A stretch of 14,960 nucleotides of DNA from CBDCFL01 sp050300875 (GCA_050300875.1 JBNKYL010000176.1:1-14960), one strand, 5' to 3'. Shown: positions 5,838 to 12,925, numbered from the stretch's first letter. Translations and numbers: made by a program. Notes: generated by a model not told the origin, from the letters alone.

Positions 5838-7373
5838 TGCACCGCCCTCGGATATCCGGCGATCCACGAAGGCATCCAGTTCTTCGCGGATTGCATCATC
5901 CATGGGTGGCGCCTGAAAATCGGCCAAAATCTCGTGAAAGAGGTTATGCGCCCGTTCGGCCGTCCAGACCGCGCCCTTGGCGGCCCAGGCTTCGTAATTC
6001 GACCAGTCAGATACGAAGGGTTCGTAGAATGCGGTCGTATAGCGGTCCTGTGTGTGCTGGGTGCCGAAGAAATGGCCATCCGACCCGACCTCGCGCATGG
6101 CTTCCACCGCGATGTCATCGGGCGTTGTAGCCCATGTCGCCGGTTCGAAATAGCGCTGGAACATCTGCAGGACTTCGCAATCCATGATGAATTTTTCAGG
6201 GGATGCGATCAGCCCGCCTTCCAGCCAGCCTGCGGCGTGATAGACGACATTGGTGCCCGACTGCACGGCGGCCCAGAGGCTGTTGGAGGTTTCCCACATC
6301 GCCTGCCCGTCCGGCACGTTTGCCGTGCAAACGCCGGACGATCGCACCGGCAGCCCATAGAACCGCGCCATCTGGCCGGTCATCTGCGTGGCGCGCAGAT
6401 ATTCCGGGGTGCCGAATGCAGGCGCGCCGGTTTTCATGTCGACATTCGAAGTGAAGGTCCCGAACACGCAGGGTGCGCCCGGGCGAACATATTGGAAGAG
6501 CGCAATGGCCGATAGCGCTTCGGCAATCGACTGTGTCACCGCGCCTGCCATCGTGACGGGCGCCATGGCCCCCGCCAGCGTGAAGGGCGTCACGATCACA
6601 GCCTGGCCGCGCCGGATGCAGCGTAGGCAACCGTCGATCATCGGCTGGTCATGTTTCAGGGGCGAGGTCGAGTTGATATTCGTGTACATTCGAGGGGTTG
6701 CCTCGAATTCCTCATGCGAATGGCCGCCCGCGATCCTGACCATTTCCAGCACATCTTCGACCCGCTCCTTGCCCAGGCTGTAGGCATGGGCGACCTTGTC
6801 GGTCAGCACGAGTTTTTCGCGAACGACCTCCAGGTGGCGGGTACTGGCGTGAACGTCGACGGCCTCGACCGGATAGCCACCGGCGAAGTGGATACAGTTG
6901 AAATACTGTGTTAATTTCAGCAGGTTGGAACACTGCTCTAAGGTGCCCGGCACCTTACCTGTGCGCAGGTCCCAGTAGTTGGGCGGCGAAGACACGTTGC
7001 CGAACAGGATCGTATTGCCGCCCACTTTCAATTGCCGTTCCGGATTGCGTGGGGTCAGCGTGAATTCAGATGGGGCGCGGGCCAGCATTTCCATGACGAA
7101 ATCGCGGCCCATGCGGACATTGGTGTCGCGCACCGAACAGCCGGCTTCGCGGAATATTTCAAGCGCCTCGTCGTTCAGAAATTCGATGCCGATCTCTTCC
7201 AGCACCCGCATGGCGCCGTCATGGATGGCGGCCACGCCTTCGGCGGTCAGCGGTTCGGTGGGGCGGTCGGGATTTTCCGGCAGCCGCCAGGACATTTGCG
7301 AAATGGCCGGACCGCCGCGCCTTGTGTTGCCTGCCCGACCGCCTGCACGCCGACGACGGTTATCTGCTGACAT
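5823..7373 (-). CDS. MttB-superfamily (trimethylamine methyltransferase family) protein, non-pyrrolysine type
   Basis: This 516-aa protein belongs to the MttB superfamily (COG5598). Characterised members move a methyl group from a methylated amine or betaine to a corrinoid protein. Family stretches include LTAEGVAAIHDGAMRVLEEI (42-61), a glycine-rich substrate-barrel region GNVSSPPNYWDLRTGK (125-140), TPFTLAGAMAPVTMAGA (262-278), PGAPCVFGTFTSNVDMKTG (298-316) and VPDGQAMWET (353-362). The frame has no in-frame TAG, so it does not use pyrrolysine and resembles the glycine-betaine-type branch rather than trimethylamine:corrinoid MttB. The arginine-rich N-terminus (6-19) is common in alphaproteobacterial homologues. 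GGGAGAG (7385-7379) lies 5 nt before the ATG. No corrinoid protein or reductive activase is present here, so methyl acceptor and substrate are unknown. It sits 205 bp after the HAD gene and 92 bp before H-NOX on the same strand. Confidence 0.9.
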   Translation of the reverse strand: MSADNRRRRAGGRAGNTRRGGPAISQMSWRLPENPDRPTEPLTAEGVAAIHDGAMRVLEEIGIEFLNDEALEIFREAGCSVRDTNVRMGRDFVMEMLARAPSEFTLTPRNPERQLKVGGNTILFGNVSSPPNYWDLRTGKVPGTLEQCSNLLKLTQYFNCIHFAGGYPVEAVDVHASTRHLEVVREKLVLTDKVAHAYSLGKERVEDVLEMVRIAGGHSHEEFEATPRMYTNINSTSPLKHDQPMIDGCLRCIRRGQAVIVTPFTLAGAMAPVTMAGAVTQSIAEALSAIALFQYVRPGAPCVFGTFTSNVDMKTGAPAFGTPEYLRATQMTGQMARFYGLPVRSSGVCTANVPDGQAMWETSNSLWAAVQSGTNVVYHAAGWLEGGLIASPEKFIMDCEVLQMFQRYFEPATWATTPDDIAVEAMREVGSDGHFFGTQHTQDRYTTAFYEPFVSDWSNYEAWAAKGAVWTAERAHNLFHEILADFQAPPMDDAIREELDAFVDRRISEGGAPTDF

Positions 7374-7519
7374 GAAAACTCTCCCGCATCTGGTTGGGAC
7401 AAGACAAGCCCAGCGCGCAGGCCATTGCAGCGGCGAATGCGACCGCAGATGTCGCTAAAGGGCCGCGAAAGGCCGATCCTTTGCCATGGTGGGCAGTGCT
7501 GCGCGCCCGGAACGGGGGT

Positions 7520-7566
7520 GGAAAATCCGGCGGATTTTCCAATCGAATTCCATCACGGAAATCGCC
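7520..7566. repeat. Double-hairpin element, copy 2, downstream of the HAD phosphatase gene
   Basis: GGAAAATCCG (7520-7529), a single G, and CGGATTTTCC (7531-7540) form a perfect 10-bp inverted repeat. It is followed by an imperfect one, CGAATTC (7544-7550) and GAAATCG (7558-7564). The order and sequence echo the element at 4071-4117. On the minus strand it lies 13 nt past the HAD stop (7579), a fitting place for transcription ending, though no T-run follows. Confidence 0.5.
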
Positions 7567-7578
7567 CCCCTTCCCGGT

Positions 7579-8274
7579 TCAGCGCATTGCGTCGTACCAG
7601 CCGGGGATATCGGCGATCGAAGGCAGGACGAGGTCGGCATGGGCGGCAAGTTCGGCCGCCGTCGCCGGGCCGGTTTCGACGCCGATCGTGAACATCCCGG
7701 CCGCCCGGCCCGCATGAAGGTCGTGCAGACTGTCACCGACCATGGCGATACGGTCCGGTGCGATGCCCGTCTGATCGGCAAAGGCAAGGCACATACCCGG
7801 CCCGGGCTTGCCGCCGAAACCGCTGTCATAGCCCAGCACGGCTTCGAAATGCGATGCGAGGCCAAGGGCCGCAACCTGATCCTGCGCCACCTGTTCGGCG
7901 TCATTTGTTGCCACACCCATCCGGAACCCCATGGCACGGAAATGGTCGAACAGAACCGGCAGGTCGCAGACCGGCACGGGCGTTGCCTCTTGTCCAAGGC
8001 GCAGGATTTCGGCGCGCAGGGTGTCCATGGGCATGGGCGGGATGAGCGGCGCAAGCGCGTGGGCCACGTCATCAAGTGTTCCGGCGACGATCACCGAATG
8101 CGATTCGACGCGGCCGCCGACCAGATCGACGCCAAGATCCATGGCAAGAGCCTCGGCCCGGTCGCCGCCCAATTCACGCACCGCGCGGGCCGCCCACGGG
8201 CCCCAGGTGCGCTGAAAATCCAGCAAGGTCCCGTCCTTGTCGAACAGAAATGCCTCAATGCGAAGCGCGCTCAT
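7579..8274 (-). CDS. HAD-superfamily hydrolase, phosphoglycolate-phosphatase-like
   Basis: This 231-aa cytoplasmic phosphatase has all four HAD motifs: I, DKDGT (12-16) with nucleophile Asp12 and acid/base Asp14; II, the Thr of GVATND; III, the Lys of GGKPGPG; IV, MVGDSLHD. A helical cap lies between motifs I and II (about 20-85), as in the Gph/PGP branch. AGGGGA lies about 5 nt upstream of the ATG at 8274. Substrate is not certain; phosphoglycolate is the family default, but many relatives act on other small phosphates. It follows DUF3572 by 49 bp on the same strand and may share its transcript. The 205-bp stretch to the next gene holds the hairpin element at 7520-7566, which suggests transcription often ends there. 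Confidence 0.9.
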   Translation of the reverse strand: MSALRIEAFLFDKDGTLLDFQRTWGPWAARAVRELGGDRAEALAMDLGVDLVGGRVESHSVIVAGTLDDVAHALAPLIPPMPMDTLRAEILRLGQEATPVPVCDLPVLFDHFRAMGFRMGVATNDAEQVAQDQVAALGLASHFEAVLGYDSGFGGKPGPGMCLAFADQTGIAPDRIAMVGDSLHDLHAGRAAGMFTIGVETGPATAAELAAHADLVLPSIADIPGWYDAMR

Positions 8275-8323
8275 TCCATCCCCTTCGTGTGTCTGTCGCC
8301 GTCTTGATGTTCGGCATTCGCCC

Positions 8324-8602
8324 CTAGGTCCAATGCATTTCGGACGGCCCGGCCAGGACTGACCGGGCCGTCATCGGGTCGGTCGGACCGTAGCCTGCCT
8401 CGGTGCAGAAAGCTTCGATCCAGCTGTCATCCATGGTCAGGAAGTCGAGAACCGCGATCAAGGTTTCGGGGTTGCCTGCCGTGGCCATCAGGTCGCGCGG
8501 TCCGATGCCGGTCGCGCCAAGAAACACAGGCCCCAGGTCTTCCGAGCCGGCAATATGCGCCAATGCGCGCAAGGCAAGTTCTTCGGCGCGATCTGGGGTC
8601 AT
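8324..8602 (-). CDS. DUF3572 family protein, 92 aa
   Basis: A small helical protein of unknown function found widely in Alphaproteobacteria. Characteristic residues: EELALRALAHIAGSEDLGPVF (7-27), where family members have an ALxALxFL-type helix, and TLIAVLDFLTMDDSWIEAF (47-65), matching the family's AVLDFLxxDE segment. GGAG (8612-8609) lies 6 nt before the ATG. It is divergent from the PleD-like gene across 94 bp, a pairing I associate with Rhodobacteraceae, so shared regulation is plausible. No signal peptide or metal motif. Confidence 0.85.
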   Translation of the reverse strand: MTPDRAEELALRALAHIAGSEDLGPVFLGATGIGPRDLMATAGNPETLIAVLDFLTMDDSWIEAFCTEAGYGPTDPMTARSVLAGPSEMHWT

Positions 8603-8696
8603 GGGCAGCTCCGCTCAATGTTCAACGGTTTTTTAACATATCTGGCGGAAATCTGAGTGAACTCAAACGGATTCTAATAAAAGGCTAGCGATCCAG

Positions 8697-10085
8697 ATGA
8701 ATGCGCGCATTCTGATTGCATGTGAAATCCCCACGAACCGCATTGCGCTTGCCGCATCCCTTGCGGCTTCCGGATACCGGACGCTCAATGCGCGCAGTTC
8801 GTCAGAGGCCCTTGCCGCCGCCAAACAGGAACGGCCCGACGCGATGATCCTGAGCGGCCCGTTTTCCGACATCACGGCGCTGGAAATCTGCCAGGCGTTG
8901 CGCGCCGAAGACCTGACATGCAACCTGCCTGTCATCGTTCTGGCCGAGACGCCCGAACCGGGCTATCGCGTTCAGGCCCTGTGTGCTGGCGCCGATGAAG
9001 TGTTGCCGCGGCGCTGTGAACCGCAGACCATATTGGTGCGCATCCGAAACCTGATGCGCACCCGCACTCTGGCCAACGAAGTGGCCCAACGCCAGAAAAC
9101 CGCCGCCGACCTGGGGTTCAACGAAGCTCCGGCGGCGTTCGAACGCGCGGCGCAGGTTCTGATTGTGAACGATGGGTCGGCCCCGACGAACAAGGCCGGC
9201 GCGAGCCTGAACGAAATTGCCAATTGCCAGGTCAACCAGGTGTCCCGGTCGGGGCTTTATGACTACCTTGCCCGCACGGACACGGGGCCTGACATGTTCC
9301 TTTTGTGCTGCGGGCCCAATTGCGACCGGGCGAGCCTGTCGCTTGTCGCCGATTTGCGCAGCCGCAGCGAAACCCGGCAGGCCGCGATCATTGTCGCCTG
9401 CCCGCCCGACCAAATGGCCGGGGCGGTATCTGCGCTTGATCTCGGTGCAAATGACCTGATGGCCAATGACAGCCTTCCGGCCGAATTCCTGATCCGGGTG
9501 GCGACCCAATTGCGGCAGAAGCGCAAGGCCGACCTGTTGCGCGATACGGTGGAAAGCGGCCTGCATCTGGCGGTAACCGATCCCCTGACCGGGCTTTTCA
9601 ACCGACGCTATGCGCTGCCACACCTGGCGCGCCTGTTGGACAATGCGGCGGCGACGAAAGCCCCCATCGCGGTGATGGTACTGGACCTCGACCGGTTCAA
9701 GACGATCAACGACGAACACGGCCACGCCGCCGGTGACGCAGTGTTGGCCGAAATTGCGCAACGGCTGAAGACCAATCTGCGCGGCATGGACCTGCTGGCC
9801 CGCATCGGTGGCGAAGAATTCCTGGTGGCGATGCCGGATACGGATTTGGGCAACGCCCAGATTGCCGCCGAACGGCTGCGGCGGGTGACGCAGGACCGTC
9901 CGGTTGTGGTCGACGGGCTGGCAGAGACGGTGGCGGTAACCGTCAGTATTGGGTTGGCCGCTGCCGTGCCCAATGACGCGCCGCCCCTGCAGGCGGAAAT
10001 GCTGATCGATCGCGCCGACAGGGCGTTACTGTCCGCCAAGTCGCGCGGGCGCAATGTCGTCGATTGCGTGCGGGTCGCGGCCTGA
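8697..10085 (+). CDS. pleD: PleD-like diguanylate cyclase (REC-REC-GGDEF) with degenerate first receiver
   Basis: The 462-aa protein has the PleD layout: receiver 1 (about 3-120), a second receiver-like domain (about 152-275), and a GGDEF domain (about 290-460). The catalytic part is complete: DPLTGLFNRRYALPHL (295-310), GGEEF (371-375), and the product-inhibition site Arg362-x-x-Asp365 five residues earlier. Receiver 1 is not: the phospho-acceptor position in DAMILSGPF (48-56) is Ser53, the acidic pair is reduced to Cys9-Glu10, the switch Thr is Ala83, and the lysine of the usual TKP is Arg105 (LPRR). Phosphorylation control as in Caulobacter PleD is therefore unlikely at this domain. The second domain also lacks an obvious acceptor, as in PleD. 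The start is ATG 8697, matching the family N-terminus; AAAAGG is 12 nt upstream. Transcribed alone, divergent from DUF3572 and convergent with the metal-sensor gene. Confidence 0.92.
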   Translation: MNARILIACEIPTNRIALAASLAASGYRTLNARSSSEALAAAKQERPDAMILSGPFSDITALEICQALRAEDLTCNLPVIVLAETPEPGYRVQALCAGADEVLPRRCEPQTILVRIRNLMRTRTLANEVAQRQKTAADLGFNEAPAAFERAAQVLIVNDGSAPTNKAGASLNEIANCQVNQVSRSGLYDYLARTDTGPDMFLLCCGPNCDRASLSLVADLRSRSETRQAAIIVACPPDQMAGAVSALDLGANDLMANDSLPAEFLIRVATQLRQKRKADLLRDTVESGLHLAVTDPLTGLFNRRYALPHLARLLDNAAATKAPIAVMVLDLDRFKTINDEHGHAAGDAVLAEIAQRLKTNLRGMDLLARIGGEEFLVAMPDTDLGNAQIAAERLRRVTQDRPVVVDGLAETVAVTVSIGLAAAVPNDAPPLQAEMLIDRADRALLSAKSRGRNVVDCVRVAA

Positions 10086-10169
10086 CGGGCCGGCCGCCTG
10101 CAATCGCCTGTCAAGCCGCGCGACCCGTGGCCAAGGTATTGGTCAGGCCCCGATGGAAAGACGCAGGTT

Positions 10170-10673
10170 TCAGTGGCGCCGCGCGATCCGGCGCAGAGCG
10201 TTTTCAAGCTTTTCGGCGAAAACCACGCGTTCGGCGTCAGACATCGCCGCGATTTCGGCCAGGAGCGCCTGGCTGCCGATCTGTTGCCTTTGGGACAGCC
10301 CGGCCTGCATTCGGGTGATCAGATCGGCCAACCGGGTCGCGTCGAACGGCGCGGTGCGCAAGGTCGCCAGGAACTCGTTGACGAAGGCACGGGTTTCATC
10401 CCGGTTGCGGTCGAAATCATGTTCGTAATCGCCGATCCGGTTCCCCAGCGAACGGCGCTGTTCACGTGTCATGGCGAGGCTATAGGGCCCGATCCCGGCA
10501 TCGAATGCAGTGGCGATCTCGGCACGGCGCGCCGGCGGACCGTCATTGCGCAGCATGGCGCCGCCGACCACGCCGACCACCAGCACGTTCAGCGCCAGTG
10601 ACAGGAACAACGCGATGCGCAATCCGCGTCCGGCGCGTGGTTTGGCTTCTGGCTTGTTGGGCTCGTCAGTCAT
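10170..10673 (-). CDS. Membrane-anchored periplasmic 'heavy-metal sensor' (Spy/CpxP-like, Metal_resist) protein
   Basis: This 167-aa protein has a short cytoplasmic N-terminus, one membrane segment (19-40, IALFLSLALNVLVVGVVGG) and a helical periplasmic part (45-167) with the MTREQRRSL stretch (68-76), which corresponds to the LTxxQ region of Spy/CpxP proteins. Despite the family name it has only one His besides the terminal one and no Cys, so direct metal sensing is doubtful; a chaperone or regulatory role for the ECF system is more likely. It is the last gene of the sigma operon, 3 nt after the putative anti-sigma gene, whose 3' end supplies the ribosome binding site AGGGGA. It converges on the PleD-like gene across 84 bp with no clear terminator. 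Confidence 0.85.
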   Translation of the reverse strand: MTDEPNKPEAKPRAGRGLRIALFLSLALNVLVVGVVGGAMLRNDGPPARRAEIATAFDAGIGPYSLAMTREQRRSLGNRIGDYEHDFDRNRDETRAFVNEFLATLRTAPFDATRLADLITRMQAGLSQRQQIGSQALLAEIAAMSDAERVVFAEKLENALRRIARRH

Positions 10674-10676
10674 CCG

Positions 10677-11060
10677 TCACAGATCCCCTGTTATCCCGGA
10701 ATATCCCGCATAAAGATCGGCTATGCCATAGCTGCCGGTTTCCAGGCCCAGCGCGGCCCCGGCGGTCGAAACGATCGAAGTGTCGGCATAGCCGATCATC
10801 ACCCCCATGACCCCGACGGCCACCAGCCCGGCTGCCGCAGGCGCACCCCCGATCTGGCCGAAAAGCGACGACCAGAAACCGCGCGCCGGTGCTGCCACTG
10901 GCGCTGCCGCGACGGGACGCGACGGCAGGTTGTCGCGGGCATCGGCCATGATCCGCGCCATCAGCGCGTCATCCGGTTCGGGCACCTTCTGTGCGGCCGC
11001 ATCGGCAAACAGCGCGTCAAGCGCAGCGTCGTCCAGCGATGTCGTCTTATCCACCGTCAT
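10677..11060 (-). CDS. Small membrane protein, putative anti-sigma factor of the adjacent ECF sigma factor
   Basis: This 127-aa product has an acidic N-terminal helical region (1-47, with SLDDAALDALFADAAAQ at 8-24 and ALMARIMADARDNL at 32-45), a Pro/Ala-rich linker (48-59), one likely membrane segment (about 73-91) and a small C-terminal part outside. This cytoplasm-membrane-periplasm order is that of many anti-sigma factors, and the gene overlaps the sigma gene by 14 nt (11047-11060) with AAAGAGGAG inside the sigma 3' end as ribosome binding site, implying coupled synthesis. It contains no Cys and no His, so it is not a ZAS zinc-binding anti-sigma factor. Roseobacter homologues are, as I recall, sometimes labelled dihydroorotate dehydrogenase, for which nothing here offers support. 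The anti-sigma role rests on position and topology. Confidence 0.75.
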   Translation of the reverse strand: MTVDKTTSLDDAALDALFADAAAQKVPEPDDALMARIMADARDNLPSRPVAAAPVAAPARGFWSSLFGQIGGAPAAAGLVAVGVMGVMIGYADTSIVSTAGAALGLETGSYGIADLYAGYSGITGDL

Positions 11061-11637
11061 ATCCCAACTCCTCTTTCCGGCCGGCCAGTATTTCGGCCAG
11101 CTTTCGTTTGGCGCGTGCCGTCAGGCTTTCCACCGCCTCGACCCCGATTTCCAGCGCCTCGGCGATGTCCGGGTTGGACCAGCCTTCCAGGTGCCGCAGG
11201 CTGACCGCAATGGCCTGCCGTTCGGGCAATTCGGCGATCGCGTCTGTCAGGGCCGTCATCCGCGCCGTCTGCATCATCTGCGCCACGGCGTCGGGGCTAT
11301 CATCAGCAGGATCGCCGGCATCGTCCAGCGCCGTGGTCCGGCGCTTGCGCATCCGGTCAATGGCCAGGTTGGCCACCACCTTATGCGCCCAGGTCGATGG
11401 TTTTGCCTGGCCCTCGACCCATCCCGGCGCGGCCCGCCAAAGCCGCAGCATCGCCTCTTGCGCCACATCTTCGGCTTCGGCCCGGTCACGCAGCATCCTG
11501 AAGGCGTAGCCAAACAGCCGTGGTGTCAGGCGACGGGTCAGTTCCAAAGCCGCGCGTTCATTGCCAGCCCCATAGGCGGCCAACAGCCAGTCATCCGACT
11601 GCGCGGCCGGATCAGGGTCAGGGCTGTTGTCCCGCAT
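11047..11637 (-). CDS. ECF-family RNA polymerase sigma factor
   Basis: This 196-aa protein directs RNA polymerase to a specific promoter set. Sigma region 2 spans about 28-100: RLFGYAFRMLRDRAEAEDVAQ (40-60), the EAMLRLWRAAP core-binding segment, and STWAHKVVANLAIDRMRKRR (81-100) for -10 recognition. Sigma region 4 spans about 130-181: LPERQAIAVSLRHLEGWSN (137-155) and the helix-turn-helix SNPDIAEALEIGVEAVESL for -35 recognition. Regions 1.1 and 3 are absent, as in ECF factors. The only upstream GGGAG (11654-11650) is 12 nt from the ATG, rather long, so translation may be modest. It heads an overlapping operon with the putative anti-sigma gene and the metal-sensor-like gene, so it is probably held inactive at the membrane until an envelope signal releases it. 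The signal is unknown. Confidence 0.92.
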   Translation of the reverse strand: MRDNSPDPDPAAQSDDWLLAAYGAGNERAALELTRRLTPRLFGYAFRMLRDRAEAEDVAQEAMLRLWRAAPGWVEGQAKPSTWAHKVVANLAIDRMRKRRTTALDDAGDPADDSPDAVAQMMQTARMTALTDAIAELPERQAIAVSLRHLEGWSNPDIAEALEIGVEAVESLTARAKRKLAEILAGRKEELGYDGG

Positions 11638-11670
11638 CGCGATGGGCTGCTCCCGCCTTGTCGCCGTTGC

Positions 11671-11697
11671 GTCGGCCCCGCCAGCGGCGGGACCGAC
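11671..11697 (-). terminator. Hairpin between the EF-hand gene and the sigma factor gene
   Basis: GTCGG-C-CCCGCC (11671-11682), an AGC loop, and GGCGGG-A-CCGAC (11686-11697) form a 12-position stem with one C/A mismatch. It lies 12 nt past the EF-hand stop and 34 nt before the sigma start. There is no T-run, so it may be a partial terminator or an mRNA end that sets the relative output of the EF-hand and sigma genes. Confidence 0.4.
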
Positions 11698-11709
11698 CTA
11701 GTCACCTTA

Positions 11710-12270
11710 TCAGTTGCCGTGGCGACCGTGTCCACCTTGGCCGTTCATGCCGCCATGCTGGCCACCGCGTTCGCCCTTGCCGAAGCCGCCACCCTGGCCA
11801 CGGGCCATGCGTTGTTGCCCGGCGGCGTCGTATTCTTCCTGGGTGATCTGGCCATCGCCATTGGCATCAAGGCGTTGCGCCATGCGCTGCATTGTCATGC
11901 CGGGCATTTCATCCATGCTCAACGCGCCGTCACCATCGGTGTCGGCCCATGCGATCATGCGGTCGATCATCATCGCGGCGCGTTCATTTGCGCGGGCGGT
12001 CATCATCGCCTTCAGCTCGTCTGTGTCCAGCAACCCGTTGCTATCGTTATCAAAGCTGGAAAATTGCGTGCCTTGATGTATGGCAATCTCATCCGGCGTG
12101 ATGACGCCATCGCCATTGGCATCCAGCGTTTCAAAAGCCGGGCGTTCCGGCGCGCCATTGCCGCCGAAGCCCATGCCGCGGTTTTGCCCGTCATGCGCAA
12201 AGGTGGCCGCCGCCACCCCGGCGCCGATCAGTCCGGTCAGAGCGAATATGCCTGCAGTCGTCCACTTCAT
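11710..12270 (-). CDS. Secreted/periplasmic EF-hand calcium-binding protein with Gly/His-rich tail
   Basis: The product has a signal peptide (hydrophobic TTAGIFALTGLIGAGVAAATF, cut likely after FAHD or before) and four EF-hand loops. Counted from the upstream ATG these are DANGDGVITPDE (52-63), DNDSNGLLDTDE (76-87), DTDGDGALSMDE (112-123) and DANGDGQITQEE (137-148), each with the acidic 1/3/5/12 pattern for Ca2+. The C-terminal 30 residues are rich in Gly, His and Gln and could bind divalent metal. Two starts are possible: ATG 12276 (MKMKW) and ATG 12270 (MKW). GAGG (12282-12279) is 2 nt from the first and 8 nt from the second, so 12270 is preferred. It precedes the ECF operon by 72 bp on the same strand and could be its target or its calcium/metal-handling partner. 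Confidence 0.87.
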   Translation of the reverse strand: MKWTTAGIFALTGLIGAGVAAATFAHDGQNRGMGFGGNGAPERPAFETLDANGDGVITPDEIAIHQGTQFSSFDNDSNGLLDTDELKAMMTARANERAAMMIDRMIAWADTDGDGALSMDEMPGMTMQRMAQRLDANGDGQITQEEYDAAGQQRMARGQGGGFGKGERGGQHGGMNGQGGHGRHGN

Positions 12271-12481
12271 TTTCATATCCTCACGTTATGTTTTCGCTTC
12301 GATGCAGCTTGTTGTTCGCGCCGCAATCACTGGGTCTAACGGGCTGGGAACGCGTTTCCGTCGCGGCCGGGCAAACTTTTTTCGGCGCGACATCGGGACG
12401 CAAAGCCGTGATTGGCCGTTTTATGATCCGCGTGGCATGATTAACTGGCACCGGGTTGGGCCCCGAATACGAGACTCAGAT

Positions 12482-12883
12482 ATGATCGAAGACACAGACA
12501 CTCGCCCCCTTGGGACAGCCGTGAAACGCGGTTGGCGCGGTCGCTGCCCCAGCTGCGGGCATGGGCCGCTGTTGTACCGCTACCTGAAGGTGCGCGACAA
12601 ATGCGCGGTCTGCGGATCGGAAATGCATCACCAGCGCGCCGATGACGGGCCGGCCTATCTGACCATACTGATCGTGGGTCACCTGATGGCGCCGACCATC
12701 GGCGCCGCCTATGCCATGTATCGGCCCGAACCGCTGACGTTGGTCACGATTTTTTCAATTGGCTGCGTGACGCTATCGCTTTGGCTGTTGCCGCGCATCA
12801 AGGGGATGATGATCGGATTTCAATGGGCCAAGCGGATGCATGGGTTCGGCGATGGCCCCGATCCCGCGGAAGCGGCGGAATAG
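12482..12883 (+). CDS. DUF983 family zinc-ribbon membrane protein
   Basis: A 133-aa inner-membrane protein. The N-terminal part has two CxxC pairs (Cys22/Cys25 in CPSCG and Cys41/Cys44 in CAVCG), predicting a zinc ribbon, followed by the family's HHQRADDGPAYLTI segment (49-62) and two membrane helices (about 60-80 and 84-104). Family members begin shortly before the RGxxxRCPxCG motif, so ATG 12482 is chosen; in-frame codons reach much further upstream, overlapping the EF-hand gene, and an ATG at 12437 is the next option. No strong ribosome binding site precedes either. Function is unknown. It is followed 42 bp later by the Nudix gene on the same strand, probably one transcript. Confidence 0.87.
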   Translation: MIEDTDTRPLGTAVKRGWRGRCPSCGHGPLLYRYLKVRDKCAVCGSEMHHQRADDGPAYLTILIVGHLMAPTIGAAYAMYRPEPLTLVTIFSIGCVTLSLWLLPRIKGMMIGFQWAKRMHGFGDGPDPAEAAE

Positions 12884-12925
12884 CGGGCCTTTCCCTGCCC
12901 TTCCAAATTGCTTAGAGCCTTGGGG

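Noticed and set aside
5823..7373. Pyrrolysine (amber read-through) in the MttB-type gene
   Set aside because: The frame from 7373 to 5823 has no in-frame TAG and is of normal length, so it is a non-pyrrolysine homologue.
8603..8696. CtrA-type site in the DUF3572/PleD divergent region
   Set aside because: Only one TTAAC half-site (TTTTTTAACAT) is seen; the TTAA-N7-TTAA pair is absent.
10807..12339. 510-codon open frame on the plus strand across the sigma and EF-hand genes
   Set aside because: The minus strand carries well-defined sigma and EF-hand products; the plus product has no domain and is antisense to all of them.
12334..12359. Possible ECF-type promoter upstream of the EF-hand gene (GGAAAC at 12359-12354 with CGTTAGA at 12340-12334, minus strand)
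   Set aside because: The spacer of about 13 nt is shorter than usual for ECF promoters and the GGAAAC is part of a near-palindrome around ACGCGT; not strong enough to list.
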